The position numbers and the translations under genes are program-made. Positions 1 to 10,800 of a DNA stretch of 64,000 nucleotides are shown one piece after another; the stretch's first letter is position 1; each line of letters opens with the position of its first letter. The notes under the pieces are model-generated. The model made no database searches and was not told the DNA's origin. It saw nothing but the letters and a program-made list of their open reading frames with translations. The stretch covers positions 8,670,501-8,734,500 of the forward strand of contig NC_059415.1 of NCBI RefSeq assembly GCF_905220565.1, written 5' to 3'. This stretch comes from Melitaea cinxia (Eukaryota; Arthropoda; Insecta; Lepidoptera; Nymphalidae).

Positions 1-310
1 TTCATGGTGAAAGTATAGCAAAATTGTTTGTTTTTTTATGTTATACTGTCAGGAATAATTATTTTACTTATTCATTATAGAAGGGTATTTAAGTTTTTTT
101 TTTATTATTTTGTATTAATTGGATGTGTTGCTGATCTAATTAAGTAATTATGCTTACATTATACATGTATTACAATATTCTGAAAACGTACTTCTATAAC
201 AGTATCTATGTCCACATGATGAATATAAAAAAATAATGTAGTTAAAGGTGCAAGAAAGAAGTATTTTAAGAAAAAAATAAATAATCGAAGAGCATAATTT
301 TTAATTACAG
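1..310 (+). other. Intron 3 (3' part) of the UGT entering from the left
   Basis: AT-rich sequence ending in a pyrimidine-rich tract and AG at 309-310, directly before the last UGT exon. I see no exon or recognisable repeat in it. The other UGT copies here place exon 3 a few hundred bases to about 0.9 kb upstream of exon 4, so exons 1-3 of this gene should lie left of the window. Confidence 0.6.
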
Positions 311-608
311 TTATCGTCAAAATATTATCAAACTACGTGATACAATGCGTGACCAGCCAGAAACACCACTAAAGCGAGCAATGTGGTGGCTTGAATATGC
401 CATAAGACATGGTGGAGCAAAACAACTTCGTGCACCAACAGCTAACATATCAAGGGCAGCATATTTTGAATTAGAATTGATTTTAATTGTATTATTAGTA
501 GTTGTCACTGCTTTAGTGCTATTAATTACTACTTTAATATCTTCATTTAAATTTATATTTAAATTATTACTTTGTAAAAATAAGGTAACAAAAAATAAAA
601 CCAATTAA
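311..608 (+). CDS. UDP-glycosyltransferase, last exon only (gene truncated by window edge)
   Basis: This is the terminal exon of a UGT, the membrane-bound ER enzyme that transfers a sugar from a UDP-sugar to small lipophilic acceptors. It starts after the AG at 309-310 with one base that completes a split Ser codon, then reads on as YRQNIIKLRDTMRDQPETPL. The stretch WWLEYAIRHGGAKQLRAP is nearly identical in all four UGT last exons of the window and is typical of the C-terminal part of insect UGTs. A single hydrophobic helix of about 20 residues follows, then a basic tail ending KNKTN-stop. That tail has a KxKxx pattern where the two intact neighbours have KKxx. No disablement is visible. Upstream exons are outside the window, so whether the whole gene is intact is unknown. 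UGT33/UGT40-type membership is plausible but unproven. Confidence 0.9.
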
Positions 609-729
609 ATATATGTAGAGTAGCCCTTATGATCAGCTTACTTTATTTTTCCTTAAAGATGTTAGCTAAACTATAATCCAACAATATCTACGATTTTATT
701 TTTGTGTTACCCACACATTAGGGATTCTA

Positions 730-1056
730 AACATTTTTTGAATATCATATTAAAAATTGACCACTCCAGCGGGGTTCGAACTCGCGTTGGTCGCGCATGG
801 TGTCGTCTCCTGTCAAAGATTTTCATTGTAATATGAAACTTTGAATAGTTAAGGCTTTCTGTAAAGAGCTCACTATATACGAAACCACGGTTCGTTTAAA
901 CCGAATATAAAAATCATCACATCAATAATTTCGATCTAGCGGGTACATCGTTCCATAGCTTAATTGGCTAGAGCGCCGACACGGTCTGTCGGAAACGCGG
1001 GTTCGAACCCCGCTGGAGCGGTCAATTTTTGATATGATATTCAAAAAAAAATGTTT
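730..1056. repeat. Inverted repeat pair with tRNA-like T-arms
   Basis: The left arm (about 730-787) and right arm (about 995-1056) are inverted copies of one another over roughly 58 bp with a few mismatches. Each arm holds a T-arm-like block around GGTTCGAACCCCGC followed by a conserved flank (GTCAATTTTTRATATGATATTC read outward on each strand). The right arm is the 3' half of the complete tRNA-like fold at 949-1020. The pair bounds a 327-bp unit and suggests a tRNA-derived foldback element. I do not recognise the family. Confidence 0.6.
949..1020 (+). other. tRNA-like cloverleaf (probable tRNA pseudogene or SINE head)
   Basis: The 72 nt fold as a complete cloverleaf. Acceptor 949-955 pairs with 1014-1020 (7 bp, one G-U). 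D stem 958-961 pairs with 971-974. Anticodon stem 976-980 pairs with 988-992 perfectly. T stem 997-1001 pairs with 1009-1013 around TTCGAAC. The anticodon loop is ACGGTCT, so position 33 is C instead of the near-universal U, and the formal anticodon GGT is not usual in eukaryotic nuclear genomes. With the inverted second half at 760-787, this argues for a tRNA-derived repeat over a working tRNA gene. Confidence 0.5.
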
Positions 1057-1259
1057 ATTATCCAACAAATTATAAAGTGGGAGGAAATGCCTAAAAAATC
1101 TTTTTTTTCTCCATCCGTGAGAGGCTGCTACTGCCCGCCCCGTCCACGGAGTCGCAGTTGACGGTCGCGAATATTCATAATATAAATCCCTAATGCATTT
1201 TACAAAGTTTCTATTGGTAGTAAATTGGTCTTGAAAATCTGTCACTGGCTCCCGGACCA

Positions 1260-1346
1260 TATAATCTTTGACAACAGAACCTTACAAATTTTCAAACCTG
1301 TAATTTAAATTAAATATGGTCGGATTTCGACCACGTGGCGACCACT
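1260..1346 (+). mobile_element. Helitron-like 3' terminus
   Basis: A short hairpin (GGTCG-gattt-CGACC, about 1319-1335) is followed about 10 bases later by CTAG then T, the layout of Helitron 3' ends. The same terminus occurs in reverse at about 31077. The 5' boundary is not resolved. Confidence 0.4.
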
Positions 1347-1369
1347 AGTTCTTATAAATACTAATAATA

Positions 1370-2110
1370 ATATTATAAAATATTCAATTTATTTATTCTA
1401 GCAATAGCACAACGAGTCAAGATTGCTCGGAAGCTACACCTATCTGAAAATTATCAGACTTCTTACATTTTTATCTTACCTGTATTTTTGATACAATAAT
1501 AGCCAATATAATAAAATTATATGTAATACAATACAATGTACATATGTATTATAACTATGTTGTATTAAATTATTACTTCCTTTTGTGTTAACTATATCGC
1601 TTCAGATGAATATTGCGAGAGCTTCATCGATAATCCACTACAAGTCATAACGTAACCCAATTTCCTTTGTAAAGTTTGCAAACAGACCAACAAACATCAT
1701 TACCGAACTTTACTATTATTGAACACGTAAATGACCTTAAAATGCGCTCCTGAAAAATAAAATATCTGATAAAGTTCTTTGACTTCAAAGATTGCTAATA
1801 AACATTTATATAACGTTATTTTATACATAAAAGTAGAACAGGAGTTTAAAAGGAATAACAGTTAAAAAAAATAAAGAAATATTTCTTAAATAAATATATA
1901 CACACAATTGTCTGTTTATATGCCTGTCTTATATGTTTATAACGCAACTTATTGGCTGTGTTTTAGGACGAGCCAGCTGACAAAGCTGGATATTTTTTTT
2001 TTCAAAGAGCGACAACAGATAAGTCAAATTTGTAGAGTGGTTTCAATGAACTTTGAACTTTTGCAGTTTTGCACCTTTACATAATTATGTCATGCAATGC
2101 GCAGTAGAAG
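1370..2110. repeat. Segmental duplication block upstream of the UGT pseudogene
   Basis: This AT-rich noncoding block is a diverged copy of about 21305-21880. Shared landmarks include TTTATTCTAGCAATA, GAGAGCTTCATCG-TAATCCACTA, the AAATATCTGATAAAGTT stretch, and AATGCGCAGTAGAAG at its end. It is not coding. It shows that the pseudogene at 2.5-4.3 kb and the 23.2-kb UGT belong to duplicated units that carry flanking DNA with them. Confidence 0.7.
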
Positions 2111-2169
2111 TGCTTGTTCATGTTTCCTTTTTTGAAAATGAAACTATTGCTAGCAAGCAAGCATGGGTA

Positions 2170-2445
2170 AAAACTACTTGTGCCCGCAAATTCTTTCACG
2201 TGGAATTTAACGAAAAAAAATATTGTTCTGTTCTCAGAGTTATAAAATAAATAATATTTCTAAAATAAAAGTGGCCTAAGTTACTCCTTACTACATCAGC
2301 TATCTGAAAGTCTCGTCAAAATCGGTTCAGCCGTTTCAAGGATTAGCCGGAACAAACAGACAGACAGACATAAAAAGACTAAAAAATGTTATTTTGGCAT
2401 ATGTACGTACATCGTATCTATTTGCATTTTGTAAAAAGCGGTTAT
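2170..2445 (-). mobile_element. Helitron-like non-autonomous element copy
   Basis: Read on the minus strand, this matches the elements at 29885-30199 and 62040-62220. It has the core TTGTTCCGGCTAATCC-TGAAACGGCTGAACCGATTTTGA, TATCTGTCTG-type repeats, the ACATATGCC-AAATAACA block, and an end in a GC-rich segment (CGTGGAA...GCGGGCAC) close to AGTAGTT. It forms the right border of the duplicated block before the UGT pseudogene. Confidence 0.5.
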
Positions 2446-2474
2446 TTTGACAAACAGACACTAATTTTATTTAT

Positions 2475-4321
2475 TTGAAAGAAATTGATCTTACGTACTT
2501 TGGCAAAGTATATTTATATCAAAGTATAAGGCCGGTGCACAGAATATTTTAAGTTTTTCAGAACTAATAAAAGGAACCAACATATTTATACATCTAATAG
2601 AACTTCAACTAAAAACTCCAATTGTTCGAGAACTGATAACGAACAAGAACAACAAATTTGATCTTATATTAGTAGAAGCGATGACACGATTTGCGCTGGT
2701 TTATTCACATATTTTTAAAGCGCCAGCAAATCTGTTGAGTGGGACTTGGGAGCTACTTTTCACAACCATGAAATCATGGGTTCACTGGCACACCCAATTT
2801 TGTATCTTTCCACGCTAAAGTTCAAAATTTACAATCTAACATTCTGTGAAAAGTTTGAAGTTTTACGCCTACACTACACATATGAATACGCATTATACTT
2901 AAGTGATGATTTGATGAAAACGAAATGTTGCAACAAATTGTTGGATCAGATGTCCCAGCCATAAAAGAATTATACATATAATAATGTAACATATGTTGTT
3001 TCTAAATATTCATCCAGTTTAGGCAGACAGTCAGCCTGTACCTCCTGGTGTTGTATTTGTGGATGGAATCCATCAATTACCTCATAAGGAGGTTTGTCAG
3101 CACTATGTGAATATAAAAAACAACGTATTTTTGTGATAATTTTTATACAGTTTTAATATGCAGGATTTAAAAACATAATTGGACTCGTCGAAGCGTGGTG
3201 TCATATACGTACATTTTGGTACCAATGTATTAGCAGGAACGTTTGAACCAGAAATAGTTAAAATAAGTAAACGTATTATCCAAGTTACCCTATAATGTTT
3301 TATGGAAATGGGACCAAGATGAGCTGCCGCGGAAATCAGAAAAACATTAGAACGTCCAAATGATTACCACAATCAGATTTGTTGAGTGAGTTTTTAGAAT
3401 TTTAGACTTATATTATAAATTTGTTTTAGAAGTTTTACTAACCATTACTTTACAGGACATCCCAAAATAAAACTGTTTGTTACACAAGCTGGACTTCAAT
3501 CTACGGATGAAGCTATCACTGCTGGTGTACCGCTTGTTGCTATACCAATGTTAGGAGATCAATGGTACAATGCTGAGAAATATCTCAAGCATGGTATTGG
3601 TATGAAACTTGATATTAACTCTTTGATTGAAGAGCAACTGAAATATGTTATAGAAATTGTGATCACAGACGAAAGGTAAATCTATTAATATTAATCTATT
3701 AATATAATCCATTAGGATTTGTAAAAAATGATAACAATTTATACAAATATTGAAATTGCTGTTATTTAAAATTAAAAATTTGTATATTTCTTGGTAATGA
3801 ATATTTTTTCTGCGTTTTTTTTTATATTTGTAGACATACGTTAGTACTAGATATCACAACTTTATCATTCTTTTGGTAAGTGCGTACTTACTTTTAGACA
3901 AGAGTAGGTAATTTTTTACTTCCATCCTTGATCTAGTTAATTATCTTACTGTTCGATCTGGTTAAAAACATAATTATGTTTATTTGTTTTAGATTTCTCG
4001 ATAACGTACATAATATTTTTTAATTTCAGTTACTGTCGAAACATCATTAACCTTCGTGACATAATGCGTGATCAGCCGGAGATACCACTAGAACGGGCGA
4101 TGTGGTGGCTTGAATATGCCATAAGACACGGTGGAGCAAAACAACTTCGTGCACCAACAGCTAACATTTTAATGTTTGAATATTTTCAATTGGAATTTGT
4201 TTTAATTGTGCTATCAAGAGTAGTCACTGCTTTAATACTAATAATTCTTATTTTTGTATATTTATTTTTAAATTTTTATCTAAATCCTTATCTAGTAATA
4301 ATAAACTTAGTAGGAAAATAA
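2475..4321 (+). pseudogene. UDP-glycosyltransferase pseudogene (5'-truncated, multiply disabled)
   Basis: This is a decayed paralogue of the UGT at 23245-25528. Exon 1 survives only from about codon 73 onward (homology begins near 2475). It lacks the signal peptide and catalytic His region and carries small indels. A Trp-to-TAG stop lies at 3020-3022. Exon 2 (3164-3385) has a Tyr-to-TAA stop at 3176-3178 plus indels, and is one base shorter than in the functional genes. Exon 3 (3456-3675) and exon 4 (4030-4321) are open with good splice sites. Exon 3 keeps the UGT signature (FVTQAGLQSTDEA to GDQWYNAEKY). The exon 4 tail diverges after the membrane helix and ends LVGK, without the KKxx signal. 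The downstream flank (about 4440-4545) matches the one after the 23-kb gene (25650-25735), so these two are the closest pair. Confidence 0.9.
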
Positions 4322-4544
4322 CTACAAAGTAAACAAATTAAAAGATATCTTTAACAATTTAAAATCTGTTTTTAATTTAAGAAAAGACACGCATAGCAAT
4401 TCATACATTCTGAACTTTTTCCATTAAGTAGTAAAATTTTAAGAATTACTGGTAACTGTAGCTTGTAGATTAAAGTCTACTCTGCAATACATGTAAGCGT
4501 AACAATTACCACTCAGATTTTAAAACTGCTTTAGGGTCAGTAAC

Positions 4545-4663
4545 GCACTTGCGATCTTTCTGGTGTTGTAGGCGTCTATAAGCTACGGTAATCGCTTAGC
4601 ATTAGGTAAACCGTATGCTAGTTTGCCGACCTAGTTAGTTATATATAAAAAAAAAAAAAAACG
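4545..4663 (+). mobile_element. SINE-like repeat A, 3' fragment with A-tail
   Basis: This matches a family present at least six times in the window. It has GGTCAGTAACGCACTTGCGAT, GTGTTGTAGGCGTCTATAAG, TAATCGCTTA and GCCGACCTAGT, followed by an A-run (4649-4663). The longest copy is at about 58627-58866. Confidence 0.6.
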
Positions 4664-5129
4664 TTTGTATGAAACTAATGTAAAAGATAACAATTACTTT
4701 TAAATTGTTAAACATGTAGGGTAACAGCACCAGTGGCCAGCCAGGACCCAGTGGTCAGCCTTTTGCGTCGTTTATTGGTCATAAATATTGCTACAATTAG
4801 AATAAACGAATCACGTGTACCTAAATAGAAACTTTGATTCCTCATTGAATAATATGTCACACGATAGGTGCGTTAGGGGATCAGGGGGGAGAATTAAACT
4901 CGTTCTTATAGGTGACGGCGGTTGAAAAGAGCAGTAGTGTCATATCCGCCATATTTTTTACTTCGCGTGGTGTTCTCTTAAAGGGTAAGAAAAAACATGT
5001 TTTATTATTAAATGTGATAGTCTTTTATGCAATTTGACATTGTGTATTACTTCATGTATTGAATTATATTAAATTTGAATAAAAATATCGCTGATTTACG
5101 TAAATATTGTAGGGGCTGACAATTGGGTA

Positions 5130-7900
5130 CTACTTTTTTATAAAAAAAGCCGCCAAGACAAACTTATCCTCCACAGAAGCTCTCTTCCACCATCGAAGCA
5201 ATACGAAACGGAATGCCGATAAGAGAGGCTAGTAGAACGTTTGGAATTCTTGGAGGCACACTACAAGATTGGCTCCATCTACGTGTCCCAGAAGGCCCAA
5301 GAAAAATGGGTCCAGATTCCAATAAAGCAGAAGAAGCTGCACTGGTGGATTTGTGTCCAAAATTAACAAAATGTGGGTTTCCTTTAAAGACTGACAATTT
5401 ATTAAATACGGTCGAAGCAATAGTAAAGGCCGATGGAAGACCTAATCCTTTTGTAAATGACAGACCAGGAAAAAAATGGCTTAAATCCTTTTTTCGAAGA
5501 TTTCTAAGGGACGAGCAGTAATAACAGAAGAATATATAAGAAAGTGGTTTCAAGACTTGACAGAGTTCTTAAAAAAACACGATGCTTTAGATATACTGGA
5601 TGATCCTATGAGAATATTTAATGGTGATGAGACAAGTGCCGCGGTTTGGGGGTTTACAGGTTGTTGAAATAGAATAATGAACTAATTTTTAAGTTATAAA
5701 TTTTAATAGCACGCGGTCAGAAAACAGGGGGTAGGTTCGGAATCAGGCGCGTTAGGCACCTGATTTTCAGCCTTTATTTCCTTAGCTGGCCCACGCCGCG
5801 ACAACGTACCTTAGAAAGTAATATGGAAGGACACTGGCCTGACTAATTCCCGGTGATGATGGTCTTCAGTTCCGTCTTCGTCCGATGACCGGCGGAGATC
5901 TCCACCGGTGTAAATGCCGGTAATCAGTCAGCCCGTTATTAATCGAGGGCAGTGACTCGATTTGTAGCAAAGTATAATTAAAGATATAAATCTTAAAGTA
6001 AAAATCCTGGAACGAAGAAAGTTCCGAGTCAGGAAAAGAACAATTCAGAAACCAGTGTCACAATTAGCAAAATAATAAATAATTACAATTTTCTCGTTAA
6101 GTTAAGAACACCAGCAATATGTAATTATAATAGATATCATGAGAACTTACCCCAGCGGGATTTAAGCCGAGTTAGGGTCGAGGTTAGGTCTCGAGGTTCG
6201 GCGGCAACGAAATGCAAAGAAAAAGAGAAGCAAAGACACGCGAGCAAGGGAATATTGACAAGCAAAAGTCTATGCGTTAAGCATAGTCTGTATTTTTATA
6301 AATTATTAAGTTTAAATTTAGATATTAAATTATTTTATAATTTAAGGAGTAGACAGGAATATTAAATTTAGAATTTCTAATTACAATTAAATTGATTTTA
6401 TCAAAGAAAGATCAATAATTACCAAAAAACATCAGCGGCATCTATCAAGTCCGTTAGAGAAAAAACGCCGATATGAAACACCAATAGTCACAAAGTGTCG
6501 AAAAGTTGCCGATAGATGGCGCCACAAGTAGAAGCATGATAAAATAAAGTGAAAAAACTTAACTTTTACTACAAAATCTTATTTATTAGAGTAACGTTCC
6601 AGCACAACGTTACAGTACCCCGCCAAAAAGCGTAGGATTTTGCCTACTAGAGCAAAATCCGACTGAACCAACTACTAAACTCACTGCAAGATAAAATACT
6701 TAATTGCAGTCCTACACACCAACTATGCATAACAACTAAACTTACTACACTTCCATTCTATACATACATCACATCACATACATCATATCCATACATCACA
6801 TTGCATACATCACATCACATACACTCTTTCACCTCTCATAATAATCTTTTAGTCAGTAGTAGGTAGCGACACAAAGATCCTTACACACAGAGTAAACAAC
6901 TGCAGCACTATGTTGTTCACTCAATAAGCTAGTTTAAGAGTATTAAATAGTATTATTTAGTTTATTTAATACAGCATAATTTAGGTAGTAGATGTCAAAA
7001 ATATTAAAGTTGACAGCAGTATTTAGTCTTAGTATAAATGGGGGTCCATTGTAGTCTATATGGGTACCCTAGTACGGTTGAAGCAGGTTCCTCGCCTCTG
7101 ATTAATACTTCATAGTTTAATTCATTTTTGTTTAGCAAAAAGAATTTATTGGGGTATGTTTCCATGATATCTAGCGATCAAAACGATTACTATTAAGTTA
7201 TACAAAACAATAAGATAATGTAGGTTACAGAAATCTTAAATAGTTAAAATTTTAAAAGTTATAGAAGTTGTACAAATCGCAAATAGTTAAGATTGTCCAA
7301 TAATAGATCAGCTGTTTACATGTAAGTATAGTTAAATGGTGTTCTTTACAAAGTATGCTACCTATTACCTACACAGAATTACGCTTAGTGATAAATAAAA
7401 TGTAAAAACAACGATAGAAAATTTATGAATTCGGAAATGAAACTAATTGTAGGTAGTTGAAAAAAATTTTGTAAAAATAAATTGAATTTAATAGTTATTA
7501 CTATAGCTCCGCGAACTAACACGTATTACAACAATTATTAGAGTTTTGTAGTAATTTTATAGTTTTAAAGCGATATGTTAAATAACTACTTAAAAATTTT
7601 GACGTATAGCACGGCCGATTCGAAATAACAAATATTTTTTTTATGATTTGCCCCAAAACTGGAAAAGTTATTGCTCTATCTAAGAAAGAAAATTAAAACG
7701 GGAAATGATAAAAAAAGAACAAGCAGAAAAAATAGCAGCCAAACGAAGTCAAAAAGTAAGCGTGAGCACTAGTAAAGTAAATAAAAAGTGAACAAGGAAA
7801 AGGAAAATAGGTCTTTCATCTGTTTAGCCTCATTTCATCAGATAGTGATTCAGTTCCTACTGACGAAACCCTATCCAAAGAAAATAAAAAAAAGTGTGGT
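5130..7900 (+). pseudogene. pogo-type transposase remnant (interrupted and internally deleted)
   Basis: From about 5130 the + frame reads as a psq-type helix-turn-helix (IEAIRNGMPIREASRTFGI) followed by a CENP-B-type HTH segment (GRPNPFVNDRPGKKWLKSFF). After a frameshift near 5517 it continues as VITEEYIRKWFQDL and then IFNGDETS, the region of the first catalytic Asp. The coding thread stops at about 5636 and resumes near 7645 as ICPKTGKVIALSKKEN, which normally follows directly after DET in this family. It then jumps to a Lys-rich C-terminal tail (KKEQAEKIAAKRSQKVS), so most of the DDE domain is deleted. It would have encoded the cut-and-paste transposase of the surrounding element. Confidence 0.75.
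5637..7630. mobile_element. Unclassified insertion inside the pogo transposase gene
   Basis: About 2 kb of noncoding sequence separates two adjacent transposase codons. It includes a GC-richer block (5700-5950), an LTR-like edge at about 6590-6615 (ACGTTCCAGCACAACGTTACA followed by GTACCCCGCC), a 9-bp stem hairpin GGATTTTGC/GCAAAATCC (about 6637-6662), and a CATCACATA-rich simple repeat (6765-6835). I find no coding region. A degraded LTR element is one possibility. I cannot define clean ends or a target duplication. Confidence 0.4.
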
Positions 7901-8715
7901 AAAAAATCTAAGTGTATAGGGTACCGGGAAATAATGAATATCTTAATTACAAGTAATAGTTCGGATGATGAGATAGATATGAGTACAAGACAGATATCTT
8001 CGTTGATATATAAGAGAGTTGAGACATATAAAAATAGGAAGATTATGGCTGTGATTATTTGATTGTAAATAGATTTTACTATTAGTAGCTTTGCTAGTGA
8101 CCTTTTTCTCTTTCGTGTTATGCGTATTAAACCTAAAAGAAATATTTACATAGTATATAAGTATGCATAGATACTAATGTCGTTGATTATCTTTTATATA
8201 AATATTGATGTTTTAATGATTAAGTTCTAGAAAATAAGAACACAAATAAGTACTGTGATTGTTTACTTGCAATAATATTTCGGTTAGGTGAGATTTTTTT
8301 TTTGTTCTGATAATTTAGCTGTAAGAAATAAGAGAGACATAAATAATATTGTTGATTTTGATATAAATAATACTCATTTTGTTCTCATGCTTATTCATAG
8401 TTATAAGGGCTGAACACTGGGTTCATCAAGGCTGATTACTGGATTTTAGAGGCTGACCACTGGCAAAAAGTGCCATATTTTGTTTGAATTTATATATATA
8501 TTTTATAAAGAGACAGGTTGTTTTTGACATATGTTGTTTAAAAACTATAATAAACAATTAATCCAATCATGTACTACGTTTCATTATCCGACGAATCCTG
8601 TAAAAATGCCAGCTTTCCAAACTTCAAAAAGTTGTTATGAGGCTGACCACTGGTGCCATTACCCTATATTGTGGTTCTTTGGTTGTTTGTATATTTGATC
8701 CAGTAGTTTTTGTAT

Positions 8716-8840
8716 ATAACTAGGTCGGCAAAAGCGCGCATGGCCCAACTTGTGGTAAGTGGTTAACATAGCCTATGGTTGCCTTCAACAACAGCAGCAT
8801 CGCTAGCGCATTTTCGACCGTACCCCTGACCCTCTCAAAG
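8716..8840 (-). mobile_element. SINE-like repeat A copy
   Basis: This is a reverse-orientation copy of the family at 4545 and 58627, from TATATAACTAGGTCGGCAAA to a diverged GCATCGCTAGCGCATT block. It lies just right of the pogo terminus. Confidence 0.5.
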
Positions 8841-8989
8841 AGTTCTGGCCACTTTACTCGCCAGAGGAACACTACTTGAGAGCAGCATTATGAAGCTGTA
8901 ATCATATGAAAGGTTGAGGAACTTTCTCAGATGGGCTACTCCAGATTTGTGCCTCCCGTGCTCTACCCCAATTAATATAAATCAGAAAC

Positions 8990-9270
8990 TACTTCACCAA
9001 AATATATGTATATGGAGTTTTACACTTGTTCTATGTGAACTTTTATTTAATACTTGATAGCTATTGAAATGGAATGCGCTTCAAAGCGGTGTCCTTCTTT
9101 CTATATGAATACAATATAAGTTAAGTTTTCAGGGGTTGTAATGCTAAAGAAATATTTTTGATGCATCAGGTTTCCTTTACCGCGTGGTAATACCATGACT
9201 ATTATCGAATCATAAGGGTCTGTCCTTGCCTTACTTCGAGTTACTAGCGTTGTGCTTAAGATGAACTGCT
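8990..9270. repeat. Dispersed repeat shared with 27.0-27.7 kb
   Basis: This is a noncoding copy of the sequence at 27010-27680. Landmarks are TTGTTCTATG-GAACTT, TTGATAGCTA-TG, CAACGGCTGTAATGCTA-like text, TTTCCTTTACCGCGTGGT and CATAAGGGTCTGTCCTTGCC. The type is unknown. The two copies differ by separate SINE insertions. Confidence 0.6.
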
Positions 9271-9375
9271 TGTTTTGGTCAAGCGGTTTATCTGCTACGT
9301 TGATCGACCGAAAAGACCACGGTTCAAATCCTCATATTTCCAAATCGATTATTATTATTATTATTATTATTTAAA
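9270..9375 (+). mobile_element. tRNA-derived SINE with A/B boxes and (ATT)n tail
   Basis: A polymerase III box A-like TGGTCAAGCGG (9288-9298) and box B-like GGTTCAAATCC lie about 35 bases apart, followed by an (ATT)n tail (about 9350-9372). The paralogous repeat at 27.6 kb lacks this piece after GATGAACT, which supports insertion here. Confidence 0.5.
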
Positions 9376-9886
9376 TTGCATTCGTTATTTTTTATTTAAA
9401 TAGCCAGTTCATATTTTTTTTATTATGTCCGTAGAATCGAAAAATATTATTCATATTTTATCAATATGTAATTCGTGTTTAAATATGATTTCCAAAACAC
9501 ACGATTTACTAAAACTACCCAGCTAAGCTCGGTCAGCCAGGTACTGTTTATAACGCAGTCGAAAGATGTCATCAATTATTTTCATTTGATAATTGACACT
9601 AATATAATATTTATCACATAGCATTTTCAGGTTTATAAATTATCAAGGATAGTAAAAATAAATACAATAAATTACATAGTACAATTACAGAAAAATTACA
9701 GAAAAATAAATTTATTTCGAACAAATAATATAATTGTTTAAGGGATTTAAATTTTTTTCTGCAATATGTTCTTGACTTGCTTTCTTCAAAATGACGTTTT
9801 AGATTAAAGAAAATTGCTGGAGGCATAACAGACAGATTTGTTTGTCAGTTTAATTCATTGTTTGTTTTGAAGTTATTTAAGCTTCT

Positions 9887-10435
9887 CAGTCAGTCAGTCA
9901 GCTCAGCCTATTGCAGTCCACTGCTGGACATAGGCCTCCCCAAGTTCACGCCAAACATCCCGGTTTTCCACAATCCTCATCCAGCCTACACCGGCAATCT
10001 TTCACAAATCATCGGTCCAACGGGCTGGAGGACGTCCCACACTACGTTTGCCAAGACGCGGTCTCCACTCCAGGACCCGTCTGCTCCAATGACCATCGGT
10101 CCGGCGGCACAGATGGCTAGCCCACTGCCACTTTAACTTGCTAATTCTGTGGGCTATGTCGGTTACTTTCGTTCTCTCGCGGGGAGTCTCATTTCTAATC
10201 CTATCTTTGAGAGAGACACCAGGCATAGACCGTTCCATTGTACGTTGAGCGACTTTAAACTTGTGGACCAGTACCTTCGTCAGTGTCCACGTCTCGGCTC
10301 CGTATGTTAACACGGGCAGGACGCATTGCTCGAAGGCTTTTATCTTCAAGCATTGCGGAATCTTCGAAGTGAAGACTTGACGTAGTCTGCCAAACGCTGC
10401 CCAGCCCTGCTTTGCCTGCTTGCTTTCGCTTTTTA
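9887..10435 (-). mobile_element. RTE-clade non-LTR retrotransposon, 5'-truncated copy
   Basis: The minus strand encodes the C-terminal tail of an RTE-type reverse transcriptase. It reads LPVLTYGAETWTLT near the start, then KVTDIAHRISKLKWQWASH and RRVLEWRPRLGKRSVGRPP, and after an in-frame TGA continues to GEAYVQQWTAIG-stop. A tetranucleotide TGAC tail follows. A perfect 12-bp target duplication, ATTTAAGCTTCT, flanks it at 9875-9886 and 10436-10447, so both boundaries are secure. The fragment is non-functional and lacks the endonuclease and catalytic RT domains. Its last codons match the 3' tails of the SINE-like elements at 17.1, 46.9 and 62.7 kb. Confidence 0.9.
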
Positions 10436-10547
10436 ATTTAAGCTTCTATGGTATGTCTATTTTACGCACAGTAATAGGAGCGATTTTATGATTACAACAA
10501 ATAACTTTTATGACACTTTAATTATGTAGAGCTTTCTTGCTCAAGGG

Positions 10548-10800
10548 TTTTTTAGCGACTTCAAAAAAGAGGGAGGTTCTCAATTCGACTGTATTTTTAA
10601 TGTATGTTACCTCAGAACTTTTTACTGGGTGGACCGATTTCGATGACTCGTTTTTATAATCTAACAAGTACTTTTAAAGTTATATCTTATAATGCGTTTT
10701 TGCTTGACTATTCCTTCGTCGATCTACTTTTGTATTATAGCGCATAAGTTTTTACTGGGTATACCGATTTTGTTGATTCTTGTTTTAATCGAACGCTGAT
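10548..10800 (+). mobile_element. GACTTCAAAAAAGG-type MITE copy (family M)
   Basis: Starts with GCGACTTCAAAAAAGAGGGAGG and has the CTCAATTCGACTGTATTT and TTTTTACTGGGTG-ACCGATTT blocks. The family consists of non-autonomous elements whose ends read AACCGACTTCAAAAAAGG and GAAGTCGGTTTTTT. At least eight copies lie in this window. Confidence 0.6.

Larger units (their letters stand above)
4719..8664 (+). mobile_element. pogo/Tigger-type DNA transposon with 24-bp TIRs and TA target duplication
   Basis: The left end 4719-4742 (GGGTAACAGCACCAGTGGCC...) and right end 8641-8664 are inverted copies matching at 21 of 24 positions. Both are flanked by TA, the target duplication of the Tc1/mariner/pogo superfamily. 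Several subterminal repeats of the form GGCTGACCACTGG occur near 4740-4760, 5113, 8408, 8428 and 8451, as expected of transposase-binding sites. The interior holds pieces of a pogo-type transposase gene, an unrelated insertion of about 2 kb (5637-7630) and AT-rich filler. The element cannot move by itself. Confidence 0.8.

Noticed and set aside
949..1020. Functional nuclear tRNA gene
   Set aside because: C33, an atypical GGT anticodon and the partly duplicated inverted half argue for a tRNA-derived repeat.
922..1260. 112-residue minus-strand open frame
   Set aside because: It runs through the tRNA-like inverted repeat and shows no domain; chance frame over a GC-richer repeat.
2053..2250. 65-residue + frame upstream of the UGT pseudogene
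   Set aside because: It spans the junction of a duplicated noncoding block and a Helitron-like end; the homologous block at 21.8 kb is not open.
6765..6835. CATCACATA-rich repeats resembling a CRISPR-like array
   Set aside because: The units are short, irregular and lack unique spacers; it is a simple-sequence repeat in a eukaryotic genome.
9858..10136. Two + strand frames over 9.9-10.1 kb
   Set aside because: They are antisense shadows of the RTE reverse-transcriptase tail, which explains the region with a bounded target duplication.
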